DNA of 64,000 bases, from NCBI RefSeq assembly GCF_947499945.1, contig NZ_CANMQD010000002.1, positions 496,001 through 560,000 of the forward strand, read 5' to 3'. How positions within the stretch are numbered: position 1 is the stretch's first letter; each line of letters begins with the position of its first letter. The DNA is from an uncultured Sulfitobacter sp. (GTDB lineage Bacteria; Pseudomonadota; Alphaproteobacteria; Rhodobacterales; Rhodobacteraceae). Both the position numbers and the translations under genes were made by a program. Positions 1 to 8,194 of the stretch are shown here, in pieces. The notes under the pieces were generated by a model, which had not been told where the DNA came from, did not search any database, and was given only the letters and a program-made list of their open reading frames with translations.

Positions 1-857
1 CCGACCAAATCACCACTTTCCTGCAACACGCCAGGCCCGATGACAAATCGCGCAATCGGAAGTTCGGTCAATCCTTCACTGATCTGGTTTGCGACTTCAG
101 AGGTGATGTCGTTACCATCAATGTCAAAGACCTTGCGGTTTTCAATCGCCCCACGGACGGCCGCACCGTCGTCAAAGTCATCGTAGTCCACCGAGATACG
201 GATGTCTGAGGTCGTGTACTGAAGACCGCCCCCACTCTTGAAATCACGCAGACCGCCCGCACTTCCTGTATATCCCGCTTGCAGCGAGGCAGGCAGGGTC
301 ACAGTTTCGTCACGCTGATAAATGAAGCCACCAAAACCGTAGGGGATGTAGTTGCCCGTGCGGATAATCGCAAACTGCGTTGTGGGAATGCCAGTATCTG
401 TGCGGTTGCGGCTCACGCCATAAACGGCGCGGTACGTCAGCTGGTCAATCGCACCGCCACCTATCGGATCGGTAGCTGAATCCTCGGCTTCGTATACCGC
501 AAACCGCCCTTCGTTCAGGCTGCTCACGATGGTGCCGCGCTGGTATGGGCTGTCGCCATCAAACGCGAGGTTGTTTACCGTAAAGGTGTCATCGGCGCTG
601 TTATAGCTCACGCTATTGGCAAAACCGTTGCCATAGTTCTCGGCGCCGGCAGCGTCGGAAAGCGGCTCACTGCGAAAGACGGTAGAGCCGGCTGAGGGCG
701 ATACCGTCCCGGGGGGCACGCCAGAATCTGTTGTGATGCCATCGCCATCGGTCTCACCGCCAGCGACTTCCTCCGTTTCAACGACATCAAACGGGTTACC
801 GCCGCTACATGCCGCCAAACCCGCAATCATTGCGAGGCTGATAATTTGATTTTTCAA
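1..857 (-). CDS. Putative lipoprotein, C-terminus cut by window edge
   Basis: The reading frame runs from a TTG codon at 857, about 10 bases after a GAGG ribosome site, to the window edge (about 285 codons, no stop seen). The N-terminus has a short hydrophobic stretch ending in a lipobox (Leu-Ala-Ala-Cys, residues 14-17) followed by Ser-Gly-Gly, so it should be lipidated and anchored in the cell envelope. The mature part is acidic, rich in Gly, Asp, Thr and Tyr, as in secreted beta-rich proteins. I do not recognise a catalytic domain; solute-binding lipoproteins of the TbpB type are one possibility. It is transcribed divergently from thyX. Confidence 0.7.
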   Translation of the reverse strand, partial: MKNQIISLAMIAGLAACSGGNPFDVVETEEVAGGETDGDGITTDSGVPPGTVSPSAGSTVFRSEPLSDAAGAENYGNGFANSVSYNSADDTFTVNNLAFDGDSPYQRGTIVSSLNEGRFAVYEAEDSATDPIGGGAIDQLTYRAVYGVSRNRTDTGIPTTQFAIIRTGNYIPYGFGGFIYQRDETVTLPASLQAGYTGSAGGLRDFKSGGGLQYTTSDIRISVDYDDFDDGAAVRGAIENRKVFDIDGNDITSEVANQISEGLTELPIARFVIGPGVLQESGDLV

Positions 858-982
858 TGTTCTGCCCTCGAGAGCTGATGTTTTATAGTTTTTCCGACCA
901 TCGCCGCCCCGCCTGCCGCTTGTCAACGTGCATGGCTCGAAGAGGCGGATTAACCCTCATACTATGGCCAAAAAACAATACC

Positions 983-1018
983 ATATCTGGCGTTTCCGCG
1001 CCGCCCATCGCCAGATAT
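983..1018. promoter_or_regulatory. 10-bp perfect inverted repeat upstream of thyX
   Basis: ATATCTGGCG at 983-992 is repeated in inverted form as CGCCAGATAT at 1009-1018 with a 16-base spacer. It lies in the 215-base gap between the divergent lipoprotein gene and thyX, ending 54 bases before the thyX start. There is no T-tract, so an operator or a 5'-UTR hairpin is more likely than a terminator. Confidence 0.45.
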
Positions 1019-1072
1019 AGTGGCCCCCGAATCCTATGACATCCCATCCATTCCGACCAAAGGACCGCAAAA

Positions 1073-2005
1073 ATGCCGATCAGCCCAGAGCAACAAGCCG
1101 AAATTGACGAGTTGCGGTCAAATCCACAGCCAACCCTGCGTGCCGTGGCCCCGGGGATGGAAAAACACCTCTACACCGCGCACGAAGTGCTCGATCACGG
1201 CTTCATCCGCGTCATCGACTACATGGGCGACGATTCGGCGATCTGTCAGGCCGCCCGCGTCAGCTACGGCAAAGGCACCAAATCCGTCCAGAACGACGAA
1301 GGGCTGATCCGCTACCTCATGCGCCACTGGCACAGCACCCCCTTCGAGATGTGCGAGATCAAACTCCACGTTAAACTCCCCGTCTTTGTCGCGCGCCAGT
1401 GGATCCGCCACCGCACCGCCAACGTCAACGAATACTCCGCGCGCTACTCGATCCTCGACCGCGAGTTCTACATTCCCGAACCCTCCCACATCAACGCGCA
1501 ATCCGTGATCAACAATCAAGGCAGAGGCGGCGTCCTTGAGGGTGCCGAAGCCGCACGCGTCCTCGAAATCCTCAAATCAGACAGCAACCGCGCCTACGAC
1601 AACTACGAGGCCATGATCGCAGAGCAAGGCCCCGACGGAGAACCCCAAGACGGCCTCGCACGCGAACTGGCCCGCATGAACCTCCCCGCCAACATCTACA
1701 CCCAATGGTATTGGAAAGTGGACCTGCACAACCTCTTCCACTTCCTCCGCCTGCGCGCCGACAGCCACGCGCAATACGAAATCCGCGTCTACGCCGATGC
1801 AATCTGCAAAGTCGTCGCCGACTGGGTACCCGCCGCCTACGGAGCCTTCGAGGACTACCGTTTGGGTGGAGCCACGATGTCAGGCAAAGCGCTGGATTGT
1901 ATACGCCGCATGTTGAAGGGCGAGGAGGTCACGCAGGAGACTTCGGGGATGAGTAAGGGGGAGTGGCGGGAGTTTGAGGGGGCGCTGAAGGAGACCAATT
2001 CTTAA
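1073..2005 (+). CDS. thyX: FAD-dependent thymidylate synthase ThyX
   Basis: ThyX makes dTMP from dUMP with methylene-tetrahydrofolate and NADPH/FAD, replacing ThyA. The family signature RHR-x7-S is present as R112-H113-R114 and S122. The length of 310 residues is normal for alphaproteobacterial ThyX. The start is set by an AAAGGA ribosome site about 8 bases upstream. The stop codon overlaps the next gene as TAATG. Codon use changes within the gene: up to about position 1855 third positions are mostly C, afterwards mostly G, which may reflect a recombination join near the C-terminus. Function is confident. Confidence 0.96.
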   Translation: MPISPEQQAEIDELRSNPQPTLRAVAPGMEKHLYTAHEVLDHGFIRVIDYMGDDSAICQAARVSYGKGTKSVQNDEGLIRYLMRHWHSTPFEMCEIKLHVKLPVFVARQWIRHRTANVNEYSARYSILDREFYIPEPSHINAQSVINNQGRGGVLEGAEAARVLEILKSDSNRAYDNYEAMIAEQGPDGEPQDGLARELARMNLPANIYTQWYWKVDLHNLFHFLRLRADSHAQYEIRVYADAICKVVADWVPAAYGAFEDYRLGGATMSGKALDCIRRMLKGEEVTQETSGMSKGEWREFEGALKETNS

Positions 2006-2904
2006 TGGAGCCCTTTATTGATACGCTAGTTCCAAGTTTGCAGCCCAAATATTCAAATGCAATATCGCTGGTTTCTGATCAGTCGGATGGCACGGCATTT
2101 ATGGTTGAAGAGGTTATGCGTGCACATTTTTCGGTCGTTGACTATTTTTTGAGAGAGGGCGAAGGCGAAGGAATTGGTGGTATTGGCCCAAAGGAGCCAG
2201 CAATGTTGCTGTCAGCTTTAAGTCGACCGCATGTTTCGTATGGAGGCATCGAAAAGTGGAGTACTGTACACGAGAAAGCGGCGACGCTTCTCTACGGTTT
2301 GATAATGAACCATCCATTTTACGATGCGAACAAGAGAACAGCTTATTTAAGCACGATTCACTATCTGTATGTAAATGGATTTATTCTATCGGTTTCCCCA
2401 ACTGATCTAGAAAATTTAACAGTTTTGATAGCTGAACGAGGGTTGAAGAAGTATCGTAGATTTAAAGATTTACAAAAGTCGGAATATGATCCTGAAGTAA
2501 GGTTTATCAGTTGGTATCTTCGAGAAAACACACATCGGCTGGATAAGAGACAATACCTGATCACCTATCGAGAATTGGAAAAAGTACTAAAGAAATACGA
2601 TGTTGTAATGGAAAATCCGAGCAATAACTCCATCGATATTTCCCGATGGGAAAAAGTGGAAGTGAAAAAAAAGCATCCATTTCAAAAGCAGCAATATCAT
2701 ACTGAGATGCGAAGAGTGTGTTCACTTGGGTTCCCAGGTTGGTCCAAACAAGTGGGTAAGGGCAGACTGAAACATGTTAGAACTGAATTGAAACTTACAC
2801 CAGAACATGGAGTGGACTCCCAATCATTCTTCAATGGACTGGATGATATGCGTGTTTTGATTGATTTATACGAAGGAGCGTTGAGGCGACTAGCGTATCG
2901 ATAA
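2005..2904 (+). CDS. Fic/Doc-family protein with extra C-terminal domain
   Basis: The N-terminal half carries the Fic/Doc core motif HPFYDANKR at residues 103-111, which matches the Hx-F-x-[DN]-x-NK-R signature of enzymes that transfer nucleotide phosphates onto proteins (AMPylation, or phosphorylation in Doc). The C-terminal half (about 155-299) is basic and not part of a minimal Doc toxin (about 125 residues); its fold is not recognised. The start overlaps the thyX stop (TAATG). No antitoxin-like gene flanks it. Base composition is clearly AT-richer than its neighbours, with a REP pair and a RAYT gene directly downstream, so recent acquisition is likely. It could be a solitary regulatory Fic protein rather than a toxin. 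Confidence 0.8.
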   Translation: MEPFIDTLVPSLQPKYSNAISLVSDQSDGTAFMVEEVMRAHFSVVDYFLREGEGEGIGGIGPKEPAMLLSALSRPHVSYGGIEKWSTVHEKAATLLYGLIMNHPFYDANKRTAYLSTIHYLYVNGFILSVSPTDLENLTVLIAERGLKKYRRFKDLQKSEYDPEVRFISWYLRENTHRLDKRQYLITYRELEKVLKKYDVVMENPSNNSIDISRWEKVEVKKKHPFQKQQYHTEMRRVCSLGFPGWSKQVGKGRLKHVRTELKLTPEHGVDSQSFFNGLDDMRVLIDLYEGALRRLAYR

Positions 2905-2930
2905 TGCCCAACTCTGTTTGGCAGCGAGCT

Positions 2931-3004
2931 GTAGGGTGCGCATTCAATGCGCACCGTCCGCCCTTTCAACGCCGCGCATCGGTGCGCATAAATGCACACC
3001 CTAC
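2931..3004. repeat. REP/BIME-like inverted pair
   Basis: Two imperfect copies of one palindromic unit in inverted orientation: 2931-2955 begins GTAGGGTGCGCATT, and 2981-3004 ends ATGCACACCCTAC, separated by about 25 bases. Each copy is itself palindromic (TGCGCATTCAATGCGCA in the first). The pair sits between the Doc-like gene and the 3' end of the RAYT gene, the usual place for REP elements mobilised by RAYTs. Confidence 0.8.
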
Positions 3005-3018
3005 GCGTCACCCCATCG

Positions 3019-3483
3019 CTACGCATGATCACGGTGCCATGACGAATATGGCCAATCGCGGACATTATCCACAAACCCATGCTTTACCGGATTGTGCCAA
3101 CAATACGCGATGTGGTTCTCGAAATCGGCGGCATCGCGGATATGGTGCTCCCAAAATCTGCGCTGCCAAATACCCTTTTCGCGCCGCGCAATATGGCTCG
3201 CCCTGCGCGGCCCCATCGGCAACTGACGCGAAAAGCGCGCCTTGATCGATTGCACACGCTGCGCGTATTCCGCATCCCCCTCGGGCAAGGTCCAAACGCA
3301 ATGCATGTGGTCGGGCATAACAACCCAAGCATCAATCCTGAAGGGCCGTGTCTCCATCGTCGCGCGCACCGCTTGCCGCAAGATCGCTATCCGCTCCACA
3401 AGGGTCGCTGACCCACGTTGCGCCAAAGTGATGGTCAGAAAAACACAAGCGCCAGACTGGCGGGGTCGGATATAATTCGGCAT
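3019..3483 (-). CDS. REP-associated tyrosine transposase (RAYT)
   Basis: A 154-residue single-domain Y1 transposase of the IS200/IS605 relative known as RAYT, which nicks and joins single-stranded REP hairpins. The HUH metal site reads His59-Met-His61 within MPDHMHCVW, and the likely nucleophile is Tyr127 in HIAYCWHNP, followed by Lys134-His135. Length fits complete RAYTs and the frame is intact. The REP pair lies directly beyond its stop codon. It shows no flanking cargo genes or terminal repeats of an insertion sequence, so it is most likely a domesticated or REP-propagating enzyme. Confidence 0.92.
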   Translation of the reverse strand: MPNYIRPRQSGACVFLTITLAQRGSATLVERIAILRQAVRATMETRPFRIDAWVVMPDHMHCVWTLPEGDAEYAQRVQSIKARFSRQLPMGPRRASHIARREKGIWQRRFWEHHIRDAADFENHIAYCWHNPVKHGFVDNVRDWPYSSWHRDHA

Positions 3484-3566
3484 GCAGGCACAATAGCTGT
3501 GACAAGGTTAACAACAGTTGAATCGGGCATACGCTTCCTTTGCAACGCAACAGAAACCATACACCC

Positions 3567-3599
3567 AGACGGTGTACGGGGGGTGTACAGACGGTGCAC
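3567..3599. repeat. Three tandem 11-bp units upstream of the P450
   Basis: Read on the minus strand, three units follow each other exactly 11 bases apart: GTGCACCGTCT (3599-3589), GTACACCCCCC (3588-3578), GTACACCGTCT (3577-3567). A second array with the same unit length and core occurs at 32373-32405. The array is 50 bases upstream of the P450 start. An 11-base period puts the units on one face of the helix, as for a cooperatively bound regulator. Confidence 0.6.
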
Positions 3600-3648
3600 A
3601 GATAACACCCCCCATTGACCAACCCCCCAAATCCGCCAAACTAGCCAA

Positions 3649-4833
3649 ATGTTAAACCTCGCCAGCCCCCCGCCGGATTTCACCGAAAATCCCTTCCCGC
3701 ACTACGATGCGCTCCTGCAAAATGCTCCCGTTTGCCCCCAGCCTGACGGCTCTTTTATCATCTCCCGTCACGCCGATCTGAACGCGATCTACCGCGACAC
3801 CACCACCTATATTTCCGATAAAAAACAAGCGTTTGAACCCAAGTTCGGCGCAGGCTCCCCGCTGTTTGAGCATCATACAACGTCGCTGGTTTTCAACGAT
3901 CCCCCCCTCCACACCCGCGTCCGCCGCATCATGTCCTCCGCCCTCGCACCCAAGGCGATTGCGTGCATGGATGACGGCCTGATCAAAACCGTCGACCACC
4001 TCCTCGACAACATGCCCCAAACCCCAGATATCATTGAGGATTACGCCTCCGTCATCCCCATCCAGATCATCGGAAACCTCCTAAATATCCCAATGAACGA
4101 ACGCGCCCCCCTGCGCGATTGGTCCCTCGCCATCCTGGGCGCCCTAGAGCCGACCCTGACGGACACCCAACTCACCAAAGGCCACACCGCCGTCTCCGAA
4201 TTTAAGGCCTACTTACAAGACCTTATCGCCCGCCGCACCGCTCACCCCGGCGACCCGGAAACAGACGTCCTGACCCGATTAATCCAAGGCGACACCCAAG
4301 GAACCCTCTCCGAGATCGAGCTCATTCAAAACTGCATTTTCATCCTGAACGCAGGGCACGAGACCACCACTAATCTCATCGGCTCAGGCCTCGCCCTCCT
4401 GCACGACCATCCCATTGAAAAAGCTAAATTAATCGCAGATCCCAGCCTCATAAATACGGCTGTAGAAGAGGTCCTCCGCATGGCCTCTCCCAATCAATTC
4501 GGCAACCGTCAAACCACCTCCGAAGTCACCCTAGGCGCCCACAAAATTCCCGCAGGCACCAACCTCCACCTCTGCATCGGTGCCGCAAATCGTGATCCAG
4601 AAGTCTTTGATAACCCAACAAAATTTGATATCTCTCGCCAACCCAACCGCCACCTCGCCTTCGCAGGTGGCCCCCACGTCTGTGTTGGCCTCACCCTCGC
4701 CCGCATGGAGGGCCGCATCGCGATCCAGCGCTTCCTAACCCGCTACCCCGACTACAAAATTTCTGAAAATCGCAAATCAGGCGGTCGCATCCGCTTCCAC
4801 GGCTACGCCTCTCTCCCCACAACCCTGACCTGA
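3649..4833 (+). CDS. Cytochrome P450
   Basis: A soluble bacterial class I P450 of 394 residues, expected to hydroxylate a small organic substrate with electrons from a ferredoxin. It has the I-helix oxygen-activation motif AGHETT (235-240), the K-helix ExxR at E274-R277, and the heme loop FAGGPHVCVG with the axial ligand Cys345. The substrate cannot be inferred. No ferredoxin or reductase gene adjoins it; the adrenodoxin-type ferredoxin at 53.8 kb is a possible partner. The sense strand is strongly C-rich, like thyX upstream. It is preceded by the 11-bp tandem array. Confidence 0.95.
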   Translation: MLNLASPPPDFTENPFPHYDALLQNAPVCPQPDGSFIISRHADLNAIYRDTTTYISDKKQAFEPKFGAGSPLFEHHTTSLVFNDPPLHTRVRRIMSSALAPKAIACMDDGLIKTVDHLLDNMPQTPDIIEDYASVIPIQIIGNLLNIPMNERAPLRDWSLAILGALEPTLTDTQLTKGHTAVSEFKAYLQDLIARRTAHPGDPETDVLTRLIQGDTQGTLSEIELIQNCIFILNAGHETTTNLIGSGLALLHDHPIEKAKLIADPSLINTAVEEVLRMASPNQFGNRQTTSEVTLGAHKIPAGTNLHLCIGAANRDPEVFDNPTKFDISRQPNRHLAFAGGPHVCVGLTLARMEGRIAIQRFLTRYPDYKISENRKSGGRIRFHGYASLPTTLT

Positions 4834-4899
4834 AAAAGCTGGACTTGAAGCCCCACCTCGGCAAAACTACGAGGGAACCCATCAAAAGCGAGAGATAAA

Positions 4900-5211
4900 A
4901 TGTATAGATTCAAAGGATTGGCACTAATCGCAGCCCTCGGCTTAATGACCGTAGCGCCTCAAACGGCCATAGCAGAAACCAAAATCTATCCCTACAAAAC
5001 GCACGAGAATTACTGCCCCACAGGCCTACAACCCGTCTCCATCAACGGCGTCATCTGCTGCGGCAAGCCCAACCAACACATCAGCTATCAATCTGCCATG
5101 TCCCATCCAATCGCTAAGAAAAAGCGCCACGTAACGCACCGCGTCACGCACAGAACACGCCGTGCGCGCAGCGATTGCCAAATTGGCACAAAAGGCTGCA
5201 CATTCGACTAA
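4900..5211 (+). CDS. Small exported protein of unknown function
   Basis: A 103-residue protein with a clear Sec signal peptide (Lys-containing N-region, hydrophobic core residues 6-20, Ala-x-Ala site near 25). The mature part has about five cysteines and a very basic central tract with His-Arg repeats (HRVTHRTRR), so it could bind metal or an acidic polymer. I do not recognise a family. It follows the P450 gene by 66 bases on the same strand and could be cotranscribed with it. Confidence 0.65.
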   Translation: MYRFKGLALIAALGLMTVAPQTAIAETKIYPYKTHENYCPTGLQPVSINGVICCGKPNQHISYQSAMSHPIAKKKRHVTHRVTHRTRRARSDCQIGTKGCTFD

Positions 5212-5232
5212 GCTCTTGAGGTGAAACAAAAA

Positions 5233-5260
5233 CCCCGACAAAGCTGATGCGCTGTCGGGG
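5233..5260 (-). terminator. Rho-independent terminator of cspA
   Basis: The arms CCCCGACA (5233-5240) and TGTCGGGG (5253-5260) are perfect. On the minus strand the hairpin is followed by a run of five T, so it ends cspA. It may also serve the converging small exported gene. Confidence 0.8.
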
Positions 5261-5266
5261 CATCTT

Positions 5267-5473
5267 TCAGAGTAGGGTAATCTCCGAAGCCATCTGCCGT
5301 CCATCGCGCCCTTCGGCCATTTCAAAACTGACCTTCTGATCGTCGGCAAGACCGGTCAGCCCCGAGCGTTCAACAGCAGAAATGTGAACAAATACATCTG
5401 CGCCGCCTCCTTCTGGGGCGATGAACCCAAAACCTTTTGTAGTATTGAACCATTTGACTGTTCCTGTTGGCAT
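5267..5473 (-). CDS. cspA: Cold-shock protein, CspA family
   Basis: A 68-residue single cold-shock domain that binds single-stranded RNA and DNA and acts as an RNA chaperone. RNP1 reads KGFGFI (13-18) and RNP2 reads VFVHI (27-31). The length is that of a complete bacterial Csp. The 174 bases upstream, to the divergent ArsC-like gene, leave room for the long 5' leader typical of cold-shock genes, but I could not establish a defined structure there. Several Csp paralogues are usual in this family, so the symbol is generic. Confidence 0.93.
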   Translation of the reverse strand: MPTGTVKWFNTTKGFGFIAPEGGGADVFVHISAVERSGLTGLADDQKVSFEMAEGRDGRQMASEITLL

Positions 5474-5647
5474 CTCTTCATAGCCTCCTTATTCAGTATA
5501 GACCCGCGTCGTTGCGGCATGGTGGCTTATGGAATGATCGACCACCGTAGAAATAAAAGTCGTGCATGTTTGGAAGATTTCAAGGACAGGGCGACGAATT
5601 ATTGATAATTTGGCGAGTGTGCGAGCGCTATGATGAGGATTTAGGCG

Positions 5648-5971
5648 ATGGTTGAAATATTCGGTTTGAAAAATTGTGACACCTGCCGAAAAGCGGTAAA
5701 GGCACTGCCTGATGCGCAACTGCGCGATGTCCGGGTTGATGGTGTGCCTGATGAAGTGATGGCGCAAGCTTTCAAGATGTTCGGAGATAGGTTGCTGAAC
5801 ACCCGTTCTACCACTTGGCGAGGATTGGATGAGGCTGCGCGGAGTGAGTCGCCCCTTGCGTTGATTGCTCAGCACCCAGCATTGATGAAACGCCCGCTGA
5901 TCAAAGCGGGCGACACGTTGTTTCTGGGGTGGTCCACACAGACCGAGGCGGATGTGAAAGCCGCGAGTTAG
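5648..5971 (+). CDS. ArsC/Spx-family thioredoxin-fold protein
   Basis: A 107-residue protein with the N-terminal CxxC (C10-D-T-C13) after a short beta strand, as in the ArsC/Spx/YffB group. These are thiol-dependent reductases or transcription-interacting proteins. The true arsenate reductase has a single catalytic Cys and arginine triad, so an arsenate role is not shown; the YffB-like branch is more likely. It converges on the DoxX gene of the bufferin operon with a 4-base overlap (stop codons at 5971 and 5968). No arsenic genes are nearby. Confidence 0.8.
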   Translation: MVEIFGLKNCDTCRKAVKALPDAQLRDVRVDGVPDEVMAQAFKMFGDRLLNTRSTTWRGLDEAARSESPLALIAQHPALMKRPLIKAGDTLFLGWSTQTEADVKAAS

Positions 5972-6516
5972 TCGGCGGGGCGCAGGGCGCGGTCAAAAGA
6001 GATTGGTCCTGCGCCTTTTATGACAATTACCAACAATAGGAAAATCCACAGCGCCCGTTGGTCCATTATCATACCATCGGCAAAGCGATCAAACCACGCG
6101 CCCAAAACCTTGCTGTCGCCCCAGGCACCGTGGCCGTAGAGATCTGTGAGCGTCTGAAGGGCGACGAAGCCAATCATACCGAATGCGGCGAGGCGGGTCA
6201 GCAGACCTACAACAATGAGCAGCGGCAATACGAATTCTGCCCAAGTGCCTGTAAGCACCAAAAGCTTCTGCCACAGGGCAAGTTGATCGGTGTCGTAACC
6301 AACGGTTTCCATCACGCGTGGAAAGATCTGTGCATATGCCCCTGTCGAGGGGGAGAAAATGCCAGCAAACCCGTTGCCAAGTTTGGTCAACCCGGACACC
6401 CAAAAATACATGAGCAGGATCGCAGCAAACAAGAACCGCGCGAGAGTAGGGACAAGCCAGTCAGCCTGCTCCAATCGGTCAGTAGCGTCGCGATAGTGGG
6501 TGGTGAGGGTATTCAT
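5968..6516 (-). CDS. DoxX-family membrane protein of the bufferin operon
   Basis: A 182-residue integral membrane protein with about four hydrophobic segments (roughly 24-45, 82-105, 108-128, 152-170), matching the DoxX family. It is the last gene of the operon bufA-bufB-bufC-doxX, with its start codon overlapping the end of bufC. DoxX proteins are frequent in such clusters and probably act in membrane redox chemistry or quinone interaction, but the exact role in metal handling is not established. Position and family are clear; function is inferred. Confidence 0.85.
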   Translation of the reverse strand: MNTLTTHYRDATDRLEQADWLVPTLARFLFAAILLMYFWVSGLTKLGNGFAGIFSPSTGAYAQIFPRVMETVGYDTDQLALWQKLLVLTGTWAEFVLPLLIVVGLLTRLAAFGMIGFVALQTLTDLYGHGAWGDSKVLGAWFDRFADGMIMDQRALWIFLLLVIVIKGAGPISFDRALRPAD

Positions 6517-7265
6517 TACGTGTCCTTTTCGGGGGTACAGAAGGCGTGTGTCTGGAGAGCGAGCGTAAGGGTAGCAGCAAAATCAAAGGCGGGTGCTGCA
6601 GCGGTAGCTACTTCAACTGCCCGCCCTATTGGCTCTGCCTCAAGTGAGGAGAGCCAAGTGGCAGCTCCGGTGGGGAGCAGATGTACGGCTGGGTCAAATT
6701 CGGGACGCGTGATCAGGACGGCCTGACCTTGTGCTTGGGGCGCGGGGGCGTCGGGATCAAATGCGCGTCGCCAAAGGTCAAACAAGGGCCAGCGCGAACG
6801 CATGACCGATGTCGCAGGGGCGCAGAACAGGCGCATCTCTGCAAGCACTTCGGGCGGTTGTTGCAGGACTATCGGATCAAAAGGTGCAGCATCCGCCGCA
6901 TGATAAGATCTGCGCAATGCCAGTTCCAGACGCGCCACATCACCAAGATAGCCAAGATGCTTGAGTTGCTCGAACTCTTCTAGAAACGCAGGAAAATCAG
7001 CGCCATAGAACATGAGCATCGGGGAGCGCGGTGGATGCGTGCGCACAAATACCGGCATCAGCGTATCGAAGTTTTGCGCCCCAAGCAGGTTGCGCACCGC
7101 AGGGAAGGCGACCTTCATCGCCTCTATGAGAGAGTGGGTTACATTGTTGCGATAGACGCTGTAGCGGCGACCGGCAGGGGCGCCCATCCCGTCGAGAAGA
7201 CCATCGGGAACGGGTACCGCTATATCCAAAAGCGCGGCACGAAACTGGTCTTGGGTTACAGTCAT
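6516..7265 (-). CDS. bufC: BufC/HvfC-type partner protein (DUF2063)
   Basis: A 249-residue protein matching the HvfC/BufC family with the N-terminal DUF2063 domain (about residues 5-95; hallmark stretch [12 protein letters not shown] at 35-46). These proteins are the partner of DUF692 multinuclear iron oxidases and help present the precursor peptide. Its start overlaps the bufB stop at 7265, so the two are translationally coupled, which fits a complex. The older annotation as a DNA-binding protein is not supported by the context. Confidence 0.9.
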   Translation of the reverse strand: MTVTQDQFRAALLDIAVPVPDGLLDGMGAPAGRRYSVYRNNVTHSLIEAMKVAFPAVRNLLGAQNFDTLMPVFVRTHPPRSPMLMFYGADFPAFLEEFEQLKHLGYLGDVARLELALRRSYHAADAAPFDPIVLQQPPEVLAEMRLFCAPATSVMRSRWPLFDLWRRAFDPDAPAPQAQGQAVLITRPEFDPAVHLLPTGAATWLSSLEAEPIGRAVEVATAAAPAFDFAATLTLALQTHAFCTPEKDT

Positions 7266-8140
7266 CAGACCGCCAGCACAGGCGCGAGAGCGGCCGCAGC
7301 ACGGTCAGCTTCGGTCCGTAGAGTGGGCCAGTCAGGGACATCGGTATCCCATTCCACCAGCACAGGCTTTGGGCCGGAGCGTGCAAGAGTATAGTCCAGC
7401 AACGCCCAAACCGGATCAATCACGGCGGCACCATGGCTGTCGATCAGGAGGGGCGCACCCTGATCATCGTGATCCTCATCATGGCCACCCACGTGGATTT
7501 CGCCAACAGCTTCAAGGGGGTAGGCATCAATATAGGCATGGGGACTGAGGTTGAGGTTGGTGGCCGAGACAAAGACGTTGTTCACATCCAGCAGCAGGCC
7601 ACAGCCCGTGCGCGCCACAAGTGCCGCAAGGAAATCCGCTTCGGCCATCGTGCTTTCGGCAAAGGCGAGGTAGCTTGACGGGTTCTCCAGCAGCATCTGA
7701 CGGCCAAGCGTGTCTTGCACCTGTGCGATGTGATCCCCAACGCGGGTGAGCGTGGCATCAGTATAGGGCAGGGGCAAAAGATCGTTGAGGTATTCCGCGC
7801 CGTGGGTGGACCATGCCAGATGTTCGGAAAAACTGGCGGGATTGGTGCGGTCAATCAGAGTACGCAGGCGGACGAGGTGTTCAACGTCAAGCGGCTGATC
7901 GCCCCCGATGGACAGGCCCACACCGTGGATGGACAGGGCAAAACGCTCCGCTAACGCGCGCAGCTGCGCGTGAGGGCGACCACCGTCGCCCATATAGTTC
8001 TCAGCGTGCACTTCAATCCATTCAACAGCGCCGGGCGCCGCTACCAGATCGGTGAAATGTTGGGGTTTGTAGCCAACGCCCACGCCATGGGGCAGAGCAG
8101 AAGCGGGGGAGGATTGGTCATACATATCAATGCTCTCCAA
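7265..8140 (-). CDS. bufB: Multinuclear non-heme iron oxidase BufB (DUF692/MNIO)
   Basis: A 291-residue TIM-barrel enzyme of the DUF692 (MNIO) family, which uses two or three iron ions to oxidise cysteines in peptide precursors. Candidate metal ligands are visible in the expected order: H72, H107 (SEH), E152-N153, D185-N187-N188, H216, H220, D235 and E263. The gene follows bufA by 54 bases, with a hairpin between, and couples to bufC. In bufferin systems the enzyme converts core Cys residues to thiooxazole groups in a copper-binding peptide; this is inferred here from the family and neighbours. Confidence 0.93.
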   Translation of the reverse strand: MESIDMYDQSSPASALPHGVGVGYKPQHFTDLVAAPGAVEWIEVHAENYMGDGGRPHAQLRALAERFALSIHGVGLSIGGDQPLDVEHLVRLRTLIDRTNPASFSEHLAWSTHGAEYLNDLLPLPYTDATLTRVGDHIAQVQDTLGRQMLLENPSSYLAFAESTMAEADFLAALVARTGCGLLLDVNNVFVSATNLNLSPHAYIDAYPLEAVGEIHVGGHDEDHDDQGAPLLIDSHGAAVIDPVWALLDYTLARSGPKPVLVEWDTDVPDWPTLRTEADRAAAALAPVLAV

Positions 8141-8155
8141 GGATCATATGGTGTC

Positions 8156-8185
8156 CACAGGGCGCAAGCATTGCCGCGCCCTGTG
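8156..8185 (-). promoter_or_regulatory. Hairpin between bufA and bufB
   Basis: The arms CACAGGGCGC (8156-8165) and GCGCCCTGTG (8176-8185) are perfect 10-base complements with a 10-base loop. No T-tract follows on the minus strand, so it is not a strong terminator. It probably stabilises the bufA message or lowers read-through, giving more peptide than enzyme. Confidence 0.6.
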
Positions 8186-8194
8186 ACAGTATAA

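Noticed and set aside
1118..1519. 133-codon minus-strand frame inside thyX
   Set aside because: It is antisense to thyX in a C-rich sequence where stop codons are rare; no RBS and no recognisable domain.
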